A stretch of DNA of 64,000 bases from Rhizobium sp. BK650 (GTDB taxonomy: Bacteria > Pseudomonadota > Alphaproteobacteria > Rhizobiales > Rhizobiaceae), in assembly GCF_014195325.1 (NCBI RefSeq), contig NZ_JACIBK010000008.1, positions 248,001 through 312,000 on the forward strand, written 5' to 3'. The translations under genes were made by a program, and so were the position numbers. Below are positions 8,954 through 17,498 of this stretch, piece by piece. The notes beneath the pieces were generated by a model, which was not told where the DNA came from, did no database searches, and saw only the letters and a program-made list of their open reading frames with translations. The stretch's first letter is position 1; the number at the start of each line of letters is the position of its first letter.

Positions 8954-9605
8954 AAATATCGAGATGCCCTTCCGAAAGAATCATACGGCGGGCCTCCACC
9001 TGGTCCATCAGCGAGAGATCGTGAGTGGCGATCACCACCGCAGTGCCCAAGCGGTTGAGTTCCATGAAGAGGTTCAGCAGGCGCTTGGCCATCGGCGGAT
9101 CGACGTTACCGGTCGGTTCGTCGGCAAGCAGAACTTCCGGTCTGTCCATCAATGCGCGGGCGATGGCGGCGCGCTGCTTCTCACCGCCGGATAGCACTGG
9201 CGGCAGCACGTTGATGCGTTCGCCGAGGCCGACCCATTTGAGGAGCTCCAGAACGTCGGTCTTGTAGGTGCTTTCGTCCTTGCCGCGCACCCGAAGCGGC
9301 AAGGCGACGTTCTCATAGGTCGTCAGATGGTCGAGAAGGCGAAAATCCTGAAAGACGATGCCAACGCGGCGGCGCAGCAGCGGCAGCTCCGGACGGGGTA
9401 TTTCTGAGATGTCGCGCCCGAACATGCGGATCAGGCCGCGGGTCGGCTGCAGCGACATGAAGAGCAGGCGCAGCAGCGTCGTCTTGCCGGCGCCGGACGG
9501 GCCGGTCAGAAACTGGAAGGACTTTTTCGGGATGTCGAAGGTCAAGTCCCGGAGGATTTCCGGACCCATGCCATATCGCAAACCGACATTCTCGAAGTGG
9601 ATCAA
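8946..9605 (-). CDS. ftsE: cell division ATP-binding protein FtsE
   Basis: ABC ATPase partner of FtsX. The 219-aa protein contains Walker A GPSGAGKTT (residues 35-43), the ABC signature LSGGEKQRAAIARAL, Walker B VLLADEPTGN and the switch His in ATHD, in the expected order. It leads the minus-strand group with ftsX, ydcF and plsC. The 205-bp region between ftsE and the divergent gene at 9811 contains several TTAAC elements, including one TTAACCAT, the half-site recognised by CtrA in related bacteria. Confidence 0.95.
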   Translation of the reverse strand: MIHFENVGLRYGMGPEILRDLTFDIPKKSFQFLTGPSGAGKTTLLRLLFMSLQPTRGLIRMFGRDISEIPRPELPLLRRRVGIVFQDFRLLDHLTTYENVALPLRVRGKDESTYKTDVLELLKWVGLGERINVLPPVLSGGEKQRAAIARALMDRPEVLLADEPTGNVDPPMAKRLLNLFMELNRLGTAVVIATHDLSLMDQVEARRMILSEGHLDIYD

Positions 9606-9643
9606 CGGGCAGCTCAGTCTTTCGTGGTTTCACCGCATGACTT

Positions 9644-9724
9644 GTTAACCAACACCGTTAACAGCCGGTAAATTTTGCCGGAAAGACGCCCGTTTGATGG
9701 CGATCTTTGCGAAGCATTAACCAT
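9644..9724. promoter_or_regulatory. Cluster of TTAAC elements, candidate CtrA sites
   Basis: Between the divergent ftsE and the gene at 9811 there are two GTTAAC motifs near 9645 and 9657, and an exact TTAACCAT at 9717-9724. TTAACCAT is the half-site described for the cell-cycle regulator CtrA in Sinorhizobium. The spacing of the first pair does not match the classical TTAA-N7-TTAA, so binding is only suggested. Confidence 0.3.
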
Positions 9725-9810
9725 TGAAATTTACGACTGGGTTAGATTCGTTTCAATGCCAAGATTGTCTCGGGCAGCGAAACCATGTGGACATCTGAGA
9801 GGCCGCCACC

Positions 9811-10464
9811 ATGGAAGCATCCTCCTTCAGACGACAGACCGCCGGCAAGGGGTATGATTTTCTGCCGCCGGAACCATCCATCCGCCAGGTCCGCCGCATG
9901 CCGCGCATGGACGACGTCGCGGATGCCGAATTCGTTGTTGTCGGCAAGGCGAGGCCACGTGCGGCTTATGCCGGGGTTCGTAACGACAATCATCACACTA
10001 CCTTTACGACCAAAGCTCCACCGCCGGTTCTGGTTGCCATCGTTGCGGCAGTCTTGCGCAGCCTGGAGGTCTGGCTGCAGCGGGCATCGCTGCGAGGCTT
10101 TGCGGCACTGGCAATTTCGCTCTTCGTGCTGGTCTTCGGGCTTACCGGTGGACTTTCCGGGCTATCGCAAGGCGGGGCGGCGCCGGCAGACACGCTTCAC
10201 TTCTCGCATGTGACGATCACGCCGCGCGATGCCAATGGTATGCGCATCCTGCTGATCAATGGCATAATCGAGAACGAAAGCGGCGTGACACAGCAGGTCA
10301 AGCCGATCCGCGCCGATCTCGTCTCCGACGAACGGCTGACGGCCAGCATCGTCATTGAGCCGCCGACAGATGTCGTCTACGCCGGTCAGAGCCGGGGCTT
10401 TTCGACCCGCGTGCAGTATGCCGGCGGCAAGCTGCCGGAGGTCCGGCTTTCCTTCATGCCTTGA
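9811..10464 (+). CDS. conserved hypothetical membrane protein divergent from ftsE
   Basis: Function unknown. The 217-aa product has a charged N-terminal half, one membrane helix at about residues 104-123 (LRGFAALAISLFVLVFGLTG) and a C-terminal extracytoplasmic domain. That domain has beta-type segments such as ILLINGIIENESGVTQQV and YAGQSRGFSTRVQYAGG. The shape resembles DUF3426-type proteins, which in other alphaproteobacteria lie beside ftsE and carry an N-terminal MJ0042 zinc ribbon; no CxxC pairs are present here. This relationship is inference. The start ATG 9811 has no strong ribosome site. Confidence 0.65.
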   Translation: MEASSFRRQTAGKGYDFLPPEPSIRQVRRMPRMDDVADAEFVVVGKARPRAAYAGVRNDNHHTTFTTKAPPPVLVAIVAAVLRSLEVWLQRASLRGFAALAISLFVLVFGLTGGLSGLSQGGAAPADTLHFSHVTITPRDANGMRILLINGIIENESGVTQQVKPIRADLVSDERLTASIVIEPPTDVVYAGQSRGFSTRVQYAGGKLPEVRLSFMP

Positions 10465-10574
10465 ACCGCTGGCAGGCATTTTAGGTTGACTGGCGGCAAA
10501 ACCTGTATTTGCGGGGTGTTTCACCGGAATTAATGTGCTAACGGCTTACCCTTCATTTTATGGAGCAAGCCTTT

Positions 10575-11117
10575 ATGCCTGTCGTGCGCGGAAAAAACAT
10601 CGAGCCGCTCTTTACCGCCGAGCAGATCGCCGAGCGCAATCATTCCATGGCACGGGAGATTGCCGCGGGTCCGACGAAGGACCTGCTGGTCATTGCGGTG
10701 CTCAAGGGCTCCTTCATTTTCGCCGCCGACCTGTTGCGTGCGCTGCACGATACCGGTCTTGCTCCGGAAGTCGAATTCATCACGCTCTCGAGCTATGGCA
10801 CAGGCACCGTTTCGCAGGGCGTGCGCATCGTCAAGGATATCGATAGCGATGTGAAGGACCGTGACGTCCTGTTGATAGACGATATCCTCGAATCCGGCCG
10901 TACGCTGCTGTTCGCCAAAGAACTGCTCTATCAGCGTGGCGCGCGCAACGTCACCATCGCGGTGCTGCTCGACAAGAGCGTGAAGCGCAAGGAAAAGCTA
11001 GAAGCGGATTATGTCGGCTTCGAGTGCCCCGACTATTTCGTCGTCGGCTACGGCATGGATGTCGCCTACGCCTTCCGCGAGCTGCCCTTCGTGGGCGTGG
11101 TTACCGGCGACGCATAA
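10575..11117 (+). CDS. hpt: hypoxanthine phosphoribosyltransferase
   Basis: Purine salvage enzyme converting hypoxanthine (and guanine) with PRPP to the nucleotide. The 180-aa protein has the PRPP-binding motif VLLIDDILESGRTL and the usual surrounding elements: LKGSFIFAADLLR near residue 45, YGTGTVSQGVRIVKD, and the C-terminal YFVVGYGMDVAYAFRELP. An in-frame ATG at 10560 exists, but GGAGC at 10562-10566 precedes ATG 10575 at normal spacing, so that start is chosen. A 10-bp-stem hairpin follows the stop codon. Confidence 0.94.
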   Translation: MPVVRGKNIEPLFTAEQIAERNHSMAREIAAGPTKDLLVIAVLKGSFIFAADLLRALHDTGLAPEVEFITLSSYGTGTVSQGVRIVKDIDSDVKDRDVLLIDDILESGRTLLFAKELLYQRGARNVTIAVLLDKSVKRKEKLEADYVGFECPDYFVVGYGMDVAYAFRELPFVGVVTGDA

Positions 11118-11140
11118 GCCGTCTTGCTTCAAGACGGCTT
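11116..11140 (+). terminator. Hairpin after hpt
   Basis: Perfect inverted repeat AAGCCGTCTT (11116-11125), 5-base loop, AAGACGGCTT (11131-11140), overlapping the hpt stop codon TAA. Only a weak T-rich stretch (TTGTT) follows, so it may be an inefficient terminator or an RNA-stabilising structure. Confidence 0.6.
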
Positions 11141-11141
11141 G

Positions 11142-11149
11142 TTAACCAT
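11142..11149 (+). promoter_or_regulatory. TTAACCAT half-site upstream of cpdR
   Basis: Exact copy of the CtrA half-site, 88 bp before the cpdR start. CpdR controls CtrA proteolysis in related bacteria, which makes a feedback link plausible, but a single 8-bp match is weak evidence. Confidence 0.3.
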
Positions 11150-11236
11150 TTCGCCGATCGGCTTGGCATGTTTACCGATCGCTAGGGAACCGCATGCGAT
11201 TTCCGTCGCGGGGCATGACGACGGAGCAATGCACAG

Positions 11237-11596
11237 ATGGCAAAAATTCTGATCACGGAAGACGAGGATTCCCTTCGCACTTTCGTAGCCCGGGCACTAC
11301 GCCTTGACGGTCATGAGACCGATGAAGCTGCCGATGGGGCAGAAGGGCTGGAAAAGCTGAAGGGCGGCAGCTACGATCTGCTGCTCTCCGATATTCGCAT
11401 GCCGGTCATGGACGGCATCGAACTCGCACATCAGGCGAAGGACGCTTTTCCGGCGTTGAAAATCTTGCTGATGACCGGCTATGCCGAACAGCGCGAACGG
11501 GCGGACGACCTCGCTGAAAAGATCATCGATGTCGTACCAAAGCCGTTTGCCCTGCCTGACATCCGCAAGGCAGTGGCACGGGCTTTGGTAGCCTGA
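11237..11596 (+). CDS. cpdR: single-domain response regulator CpdR
   Basis: Receiver-only response regulator; in Caulobacter and Sinorhizobium the unphosphorylated form directs ClpXP to degrade cell-cycle regulators. The 119-aa product is one receiver domain with the acidic pocket (Glu8, Asp9, Glu10), phospho-acceptor Asp52 in LLSDIRMP, the switch residue Thr80 in LMTGYAEQ and Lys102 in VPKPF. There is no output domain. The strong match to the CpdR pattern and the position after hpt support the name. A TTAACCAT half-site lies 88 bp upstream. Confidence 0.88.
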   Translation: MAKILITEDEDSLRTFVARALRLDGHETDEAADGAEGLEKLKGGSYDLLLSDIRMPVMDGIELAHQAKDAFPALKILLMTGYAEQRERADDLAEKIIDVVPKPFALPDIRKAVARALVA

Positions 11597-11654
11597 CATC
11601 TATGGGCACGAGCGTGCCCCCGAGGCACGCCAACCGCACCTTATTTTCTCGGCA

Positions 11655-14294
11655 TCACTGAATATCCAGCAGCCGTTCGAGATATTGTCGCTCGATTGCC
11701 TGGGTCGGATTGTTGCCGAGTTTTTCGCGGATCGCATCCAGAATTTCCCGGGCGCGCTGAACATCGATCTCGTCGGGTATTTTCACATCGTTGTTCATAC
11801 CGCCTGCGTCATTGGTCTGACGCGGGCGGCCGAGCGGATCGCGGCCGTTCTGGTTGCCCTGACCGGCCTGACCGTTCGGTCCCTGCTGTCCTTGCTGGCC
11901 CTGCTGCGCCTGCATCATCTGGCTCATCATATCGCGAGCGCCCTTGCGCAAGGCTTCGAGAGCGCGGCCCTGGCCTTCCAGGGCGCCGCTGCCGTTGCCC
12001 TGTCCGAGGTCGCGACCGGCGCCTTCCATCTCGCGCTGGGCCTGACCGAAGCCTTCGCCCGGCTTCATGCCCATATCGCCCAGGTTCTTCTGCAATTCCT
12101 GCAATTGCTTGCCGAGCGTATCCTGCTGCGAGCGAAGCTGCTTTAACGCTTCACGCAGTTGCTCAGCCGTCATCTGGTTCTGCTCGCCGGGCTGCTGGCC
12201 TTGCTGCTCCTCTTGACCCTGCTGCTGTTGCTGCTGACCTTCGTCGTCCGGCATCATGTCGTCCATATTAGGATCGCCGCGCTGCATACGGTCGCGAAGC
12301 TGCTGGTCAAGGCGGAAGGTCTGATCCATCAGCTTCTGCTGGTCGCGCAGGATCTGACCGAGCTTGTTCATCTGCTGCGTCATCTGGCTGTTCTGATCCT
12401 GCTGCTGGCCACGCTGCGGGCGGGCCGTTTGCAGGTTGTTCATCAACCGCTGCAGATCAGAGAGCATTTGCTGGGCAGCCTCACGATTGCCTGACCGGGC
12501 AAGATTTTCGATTTGATCCATCATGCGCTGCAGATCCTGCTGGCGCAGGAAATTCTGAGCATTCTGGTTCGGCTGCTGCAGAGGAGCGTTCTGCAGGCGC
12601 TGGGCGAGCTCGTTCATATAAGCCTGCATCGCCTTGCGAAGCTCATCCATCAGTTTCTTGATCTCGGCATCGGGCGCATTGCGGTTCAGCGCGTCGGCAA
12701 GGTTTTGTTGAGCATCGCGCAGCCGTCGCTCGGCAAGCGAGAGGTCGCCCTCCTCGATGCCGAGAGCGATATCCCAGAGATATTGCGCGGTATCTTTGAG
12801 CTGCTCGTCGCCCTTGGCGAGCTTCATGCGGGCAAGCGCAGACTTGATCAGCAGATAGTGGGTCGTGTTCGGGATCGTCTCTTCGGGCCGGATCGTCAGA
12901 GCCTCGTTAAGGGCAATCGCTTCAGGCATCTTACGAGTATCGAGCGCAAAAGTCTGGCGCTCTTCGGCGACGGCGGCGGCGAGCGGCTCGCTGAAGGGAC
13001 GCGACGGCATGACCATCTCATATGGCGGGCTGCGACCCGTCTGCGCTGCGGCATCCTTGGCGACGAGAGTGATACGCACGCGCTTGCCGGCGAGGGGATG
13101 TTCCGTCAGGTTCTTGCTCGTCAGGCCCTTGCCATCGCGCGCATTGCGGCGGGGAATATCCAGCTTAAAGTCCGGCAGCGGATAGAGCGGTGTTGCCGAG
13201 GGATCGGATTCTATCGGGACGATCTCAGCATGGGCTTCCTGCACGCCATAATCGTCCTTCATCGTGAAGCCGATTTCCAGCGCGCCGTTGACGGCGCGAC
13301 GCGGCATGCCGTCGAAGGCGATTTCCGGCGCTTTGTCCGGCAGTACGTCGAAACTCCAGGTGCGCCCATTTGCCTGCAATGCGCCATTTTCCTCAAGCTT
13401 CATGACATGCGTCTGTGCGGCTGCCGTTGCCGACGTATCCGAAGGCTGTTCGGTTTTGGCGTTTGCGGTCGGTCGCTGCGGCCGGCCGTCTTCCTGAACC
13501 GCGATTTCCAGACTTTCGCCACTGGCTTTCCTGAAGAGCACCTTTTCGGCCGACTGTCCGCCGCTGACGCGCACTGTCAGGCTGGAAAACTGCGGCACGC
13601 CGATCGGCGTCTGCTCGCTGCCATCGGCCGTCAGGTAGATCGGCGGGCGGCCGGTATAGGTGGGTGGGGTCACCCATGCATCGATACGGACAGCTGGATT
13701 GCTTGTAATCTGCACGGGTGCAGGCTGAAATGCGTCGGCGATGGAGCCGCCGTTGATTGATAGGGAATAACCGAAGGCGGTGACGACAAGCAGTGCGGGG
13801 AAGGCGCGCAGCGCGAAGCGGTCGTGCCGGGCGATATCGGGCCGCGGCAAGCCAGCATCCAGCGTCACGATCTTCCGCGCCATGCGTGTCTGATGTTCGC
13901 GCCATAATATGCGGGCGAAAGGCGTATCAAAGGCCGGCTCATCTTCCTGCACCATGACGGGTTGGTGCGGCAGGCGATTGCGCTCTTCCAGCATGCGATC
14001 GGCTTCAATCACCCGCGGCCAGCGAAGCTTATGGAACGGCAGCAGCGCCGCAACAAAGCCGGCTGCAAAGGCAATCAGCAGGATGATGCGTAGCCAGTCC
14101 GGCACCAAGCGGAAGACGCCGAACCAGGAGGCCGAGAGATAGATCGCGATGACGGAAAGGACTGGCACCGCCAGCGGGAGGACTTGCTCGGCGAAAATCA
14201 CGATGCGAGCCAAGAAACGCTTTACCGCCACCAGCCGCGCCAGAGAGGGTTGAAGCGCGAATGCGCCTTTCTTCTGCCCTGCGGGGCTTGTCAT
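11655..14294 (-). CDS. TIGR02302 family protein (large, Gln-rich)
   Basis: Conserved alphaproteobacterial protein of unknown function. The 879-aa product has two membrane helices near the N-terminus (about residues 40-85), a third at about 150-170, a long middle region of beta-type segments, and a C-terminal third dominated by Gln, Met, Asn and Gly with coiled-coil character. The low-complexity part includes runs such as QQQQQGQEEQQGQQ. It ends with a short conserved acidic/basic tail. ATG 14294 is chosen; a TTG one codon earlier is also possible. It lies 167 bp downstream of lysA on the same strand, an order seen across rhizobia. Confidence 0.82.
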   Translation of the reverse strand: MTSPAGQKKGAFALQPSLARLVAVKRFLARIVIFAEQVLPLAVPVLSVIAIYLSASWFGVFRLVPDWLRIILLIAFAAGFVAALLPFHKLRWPRVIEADRMLEERNRLPHQPVMVQEDEPAFDTPFARILWREHQTRMARKIVTLDAGLPRPDIARHDRFALRAFPALLVVTAFGYSLSINGGSIADAFQPAPVQITSNPAVRIDAWVTPPTYTGRPPIYLTADGSEQTPIGVPQFSSLTVRVSGGQSAEKVLFRKASGESLEIAVQEDGRPQRPTANAKTEQPSDTSATAAAQTHVMKLEENGALQANGRTWSFDVLPDKAPEIAFDGMPRRAVNGALEIGFTMKDDYGVQEAHAEIVPIESDPSATPLYPLPDFKLDIPRRNARDGKGLTSKNLTEHPLAGKRVRITLVAKDAAAQTGRSPPYEMVMPSRPFSEPLAAAVAEERQTFALDTRKMPEAIALNEALTIRPEETIPNTTHYLLIKSALARMKLAKGDEQLKDTAQYLWDIALGIEEGDLSLAERRLRDAQQNLADALNRNAPDAEIKKLMDELRKAMQAYMNELAQRLQNAPLQQPNQNAQNFLRQQDLQRMMDQIENLARSGNREAAQQMLSDLQRLMNNLQTARPQRGQQQDQNSQMTQQMNKLGQILRDQQKLMDQTFRLDQQLRDRMQRGDPNMDDMMPDDEGQQQQQQGQEEQQGQQPGEQNQMTAEQLREALKQLRSQQDTLGKQLQELQKNLGDMGMKPGEGFGQAQREMEGAGRDLGQGNGSGALEGQGRALEALRKGARDMMSQMMQAQQGQQGQQGPNGQAGQGNQNGRDPLGRPRQTNDAGGMNNDVKIPDEIDVQRAREILDAIREKLGNNPTQAIERQYLERLLDIQ

Positions 14295-14461
14295 CAATCC
14301 GGTCTCCGCGATCTGGCGTTCAGGAACAGAGGGCGCTTCCGGCGATTGCTGGGCAATACGCTCACGAAGGAAAAGGATAACACTCTTTGTGGCGAAGGCG
14401 AGGGCGAGGCCCTGTGAATACCGATTTTTCGTGTGTGGTCGCCAAAAAGTGATTGCGACTT

Positions 14462-15730
14462 TTAGTCCAGCCAGGCCGGGACAGAATCGAGGCCGATCAG
14501 TTCCGAATAGGTCCGGCGCGGACGAATCATATGGAATTCGTTGCCCTTGACCAGCACCTCTGGCACCAGCAGGCGGCTGTTATAGGTGCCAGCCTGAACC
14601 GCGCCGTAGGCTCCGGCGGTGCCGACGGCCAAGAGGTCGCCCGGCTTTGGGGCCGCCATTTCGCGGTCGAGGGCGAGATAATCGCCTGTTTCGCAGACGG
14701 GGCCGACGACATCGGCGCGGATACGCGGAGCGTTGGCAACCGAAATCACCACGGGAAGAACCTCATGATAGGCTTCGTAGAGGGTCGGACGGATAAGATC
14801 GTTCATAGCGCCATCGACGATCACGAACGTCTTCTCACCTCCATCCTTCACATAGATGACCTCGGTGACGAGGATACCCGCGTTGCCGACGATGAGGCGG
14901 CCGGGCTCGGTGATGATCTTGCAGTTGAGGGTGCGAAGCTGGTTCTTCACGATTGCAGCATAGGCATCCGGCAAAGGCGGCGGATTGTTGTCGTCCTTGT
15001 AAGGAATGCCGAGGCCCCCGCCGATATCGACGTGATGGATGGTATGGCCGTCGGCGCGCAGCGTATTGACCAGATCGTGCAACAGCTTGAAAGCATCATC
15101 GAAAGGCTGCAGCTCGGTGATCTGGCTGCCGATATGCATATCGATACCGGTCACCTCGATGCCGGGCAGGCTGGCGGCGCGGGCATAGATGGCCTGGGCG
15201 CGTTCCCAGGAAATGCCGAACTTGTTTTCCTTCTTGCCGGTCGAGATTTTGGCATGGGTGCGGGCATCGACATCGGGATTGATGCGGAAGGAGACAGGAG
15301 CCTTCTTGCCGACGCGGACGGCGCGCTGGTTGAGGACTACGAGTTCCGGTTCGGATTCGACGTTGAAGCAGTAAATGCCGGCTTCAAGCGCGTAATCCAT
15401 CTCATGCGGCGTCTTGCCGACGCCGGAGAACATGATGCGGTCGGCGGGAACGCCAGCGGCCAGCGCGCGGCGCAACTCGCCTTCGGACACGACGTCGATG
15501 CCGGCGCCCAGCCGGCCGAGCGTTTTCAGCACGGCCTGGTTCGAATTTGCCTTCATCGCGTAGCAGACCATGGAATCGACATCGCCGAAGGCCTCGGCGA
15601 AGACCCGGTAATGACGCTCGAGCGTTGCTGTCGAGTAGACGTAGAAAGGAGTGCCGACCGCCTTGGCGATCTCAGGAACGGAAACATTCTCCGCGTGGAG
15701 AATGCCGTCGCGATACTCGAAATGGTTCAC
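14462..15730 (-). CDS. lysA: diaminopimelate decarboxylase
   Basis: PLP enzyme catalysing the last step of lysine synthesis, meso-diaminopimelate to L-lysine. The 422-aa protein has the PLP lysine in CYAMKANSN (Lys60), HIGSQI, the glycine-rich phosphate loop DIGGGLGIPY, EPGRLIVGNAG and the substrate-binding CETGDYLA near the C-terminus. Length is normal for the family. It is 12 bp after the small lipoprotein gene and is probably co-transcribed with argH and that gene. Confidence 0.96.
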   Translation of the reverse strand: MNHFEYRDGILHAENVSVPEIAKAVGTPFYVYSTATLERHYRVFAEAFGDVDSMVCYAMKANSNQAVLKTLGRLGAGIDVVSEGELRRALAAGVPADRIMFSGVGKTPHEMDYALEAGIYCFNVESEPELVVLNQRAVRVGKKAPVSFRINPDVDARTHAKISTGKKENKFGISWERAQAIYARAASLPGIEVTGIDMHIGSQITELQPFDDAFKLLHDLVNTLRADGHTIHHVDIGGGLGIPYKDDNNPPPLPDAYAAIVKNQLRTLNCKIITEPGRLIVGNAGILVTEVIYVKDGGEKTFVIVDGAMNDLIRPTLYEAYHEVLPVVISVANAPRIRADVVGPVCETGDYLALDREMAAPKPGDLLAVGTAGAYGAVQAGTYNSRLLVPEVLVKGNEFHMIRPRRTYSELIGLDSVPAWLD

Positions 15731-15742
15731 GTGAGTCTGGCC

Positions 15743-15937
15743 TTAGAGAAGGGGATCGAGAATAAAGGGCTTGTCGACGGAGCCTGGCTGTTTCGTCGGC
15801 TTGGAAAGATCGCCGCCCTTCGTCGCATTGGCGCTCGGCGGATCGAGATCGCCCTTGCGGCCGCATCCGGCAACGGCAAGGCCGATGACGGCAAAAACCA
15901 CCGTGAGGCGGATGAAATGCGGCAAGCTCGTCTGCAT
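15743..15937 (-). CDS. lptM: small lipoprotein, LptM-like
   Basis: Short lipoprotein; LptM in enterobacteria helps LptD mature in the outer membrane, and homologues are often encoded before lysA. The 64-aa product has a signal peptide and a clear lipobox LAVAGC followed by GRKGDLDPP, the hallmark of this family, then a disordered Lys/Pro-rich tail. The frame is open to 16087, but ATG 15937 carries GAGGAT at proper spacing and gives a standard signal peptide. It lies between argH and lysA. Confidence 0.85.
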   Translation of the reverse strand: MQTSLPHFIRLTVVFAVIGLAVAGCGRKGDLDPPSANATKGGDLSKPTKQPGSVDKPFILDPLL

Positions 15938-16068
15938 GGATATCCTCATATCGGCGCTGGCTGGCACCTTCATAGCGAAGTTTGTCAGCCTTGTGCACCC
16001 TGATTGTTGAAGCTTCGTGCTGAACGCATCCGGATGGCGAACCGGCTTCCGGTTCGTCGGGACATGCA

Positions 16069-17472
16069 TTAGTTGCGGGCGCGCCAATAGGCGATCTGCT
16101 TCCTGACTTCCGACGGTGCGGTACCGCCGAAGCTCTTGCGGCTGGCGACGGAGGCTTCGACCGTCAGTACGTCATAGACCTTGTCGGTGATGGCGGGATT
16201 GATCGCTTGCAGGTCGGCGAGCGGGAGCTCCGAGAGATCGCAACCCTTGCTTTCGGCAAGGGCGACGGCGCGGCCGGTGACATGATGGGCGTCGCGGAAA
16301 GGGAGACCCGCCTCACGCACCAGCCAGTCGGCGAGATCCGTCGCGGTCGAATAACCGGAGCCGGCTGCCGCCTTCATGCGGGCCGTGTTGATCGTCATGT
16401 CGCGTACCATGCCGGTCATGGCGGCAATCGCCAGTTCCAGGCTTTCGGCAGCGTCGAAGACCTGTTCCTTGTCTTCCTGCATGTCCTTGGAATAAGCGAG
16501 CGGCAGGCCCTTCATGATCGTCAGCAGGGCGATCAGCGAGCCGTTGATGCGGCCGGTCTTGGCGCGCACCAACTCCGCTGCGTCAGGGTTCTTCTTCTGC
16601 GGCATGATGGAAGAGCCGGTCGAGAAGGCGTCGGAGAGGCGTACGAAGCCGAATTGCGGCGTCGACCAGATGACGATCTCTTCGGCAAGACGAGACAGAT
16701 GCACAGCGCAGATCGCGGCAATTGCCAGGAATTCGATAGCGAAGTCGCGATCGGAGACTGTATCGATCGAGTTGCGGGTCGGCTCCCGGAAGCCCAGAGC
16801 CTTGGCCGTCATATGGCGGTCGATCGGATAGCCGGTGCCGGCAAGTGCTGCAGCACCGATCGGGCTTTCGTCCAGGTGTTCGATGGCGTGGCGCACACGC
16901 GAACGATCGCGACCGAACATTTCCACATAGGCCATGCAATGGTGGCCGAAGGTCACCGGCTGGGCGGTCTGCAAATGGGTGAAGCCGGGCATGACACTCT
17001 CGGCATGCTCCTCGGCGCGGTCGAGAAAAGCTGCGATCAGATCGGTCAGCATTGCCTCGGTCTTCTGCAGTTCTTCCTTGACCCAGAGGCGGAAGTCGAG
17101 CGCCACCTGGTCGTTGCGGGAACGAGCTGTGTGAAGGCGGCCGGCAGCCGGGCCGATCAGGGTCGCAAGCCGGGCCTCGACGTTCATGTGAATGTCTTCG
17201 AGCTGCCGGGAGAATTCGAAATTGCCGCTTTCGATTTCTGACAGGATCGTGTTTAGCCCGTGAACGATCTTGTCCTTATCGTCGGCAGAAATAATGCCCT
17301 GGTGGGCGAGCATCGTGGCGTGGGCGATCGATCCGCGGATGTCCTGGGCAAACAGCTTCTTGTCGAAACCGATCGAGGCATTTATCTCCTCCATGATCGC
17401 ATCGGGGCCGGAGGCGAAACGTCCGCCCCACATCTGGTTGGAGGATTTGGTGTCCGTATTGCCCTCGGCCAT
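16069..17472 (-). CDS. argH: argininosuccinate lyase
   Basis: Final enzyme of arginine synthesis, splitting argininosuccinate into arginine and fumarate. The 467-aa protein has the superfamily signature GSSIMPQKKNPD with the catalytic serine loop, plus TARSRNDQVALD and MPGFTHLQTAQPV. The start at 17472 (MAEGNTD) gives the normal N-terminus leading into MWGGRF; an upstream extension to 17547 is antisense to the TlpA gene. The divergent tlpA start is only 26 bp away, so the argH promoter probably lies within tlpA. Confidence 0.95.
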   Translation of the reverse strand: MAEGNTDTKSSNQMWGGRFASGPDAIMEEINASIGFDKKLFAQDIRGSIAHATMLAHQGIISADDKDKIVHGLNTILSEIESGNFEFSRQLEDIHMNVEARLATLIGPAAGRLHTARSRNDQVALDFRLWVKEELQKTEAMLTDLIAAFLDRAEEHAESVMPGFTHLQTAQPVTFGHHCMAYVEMFGRDRSRVRHAIEHLDESPIGAAALAGTGYPIDRHMTAKALGFREPTRNSIDTVSDRDFAIEFLAIAAICAVHLSRLAEEIVIWSTPQFGFVRLSDAFSTGSSIMPQKKNPDAAELVRAKTGRINGSLIALLTIMKGLPLAYSKDMQEDKEQVFDAAESLELAIAAMTGMVRDMTINTARMKAAAGSGYSTATDLADWLVREAGLPFRDAHHVTGRAVALAESKGCDLSELPLADLQAINPAITDKVYDVLTVEASVASRKSFGGTAPSEVRKQIAYWRARN

Positions 17473-17498
17473 GGGAGATGCCCGTCCTGGAGAATAAA

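Noticed and set aside
12513..13760. 415-codon plus-strand frame over the TIGR02302 gene
   Set aside because: Antisense shadow; its Leu/His/Arg-rich composition reflects the reverse complement of Gln-rich coding sequence.
14445..14463. AAAAGT/ACTTTT hairpin after lysA
   Set aside because: Only 6 A/T-rich pairs with a 7-base loop; too weak to call a terminator.
14453..16003. 516-codon plus-strand frame over lysA
   Set aside because: Antisense shadow of lysA and lptM, with no recognisable motifs.
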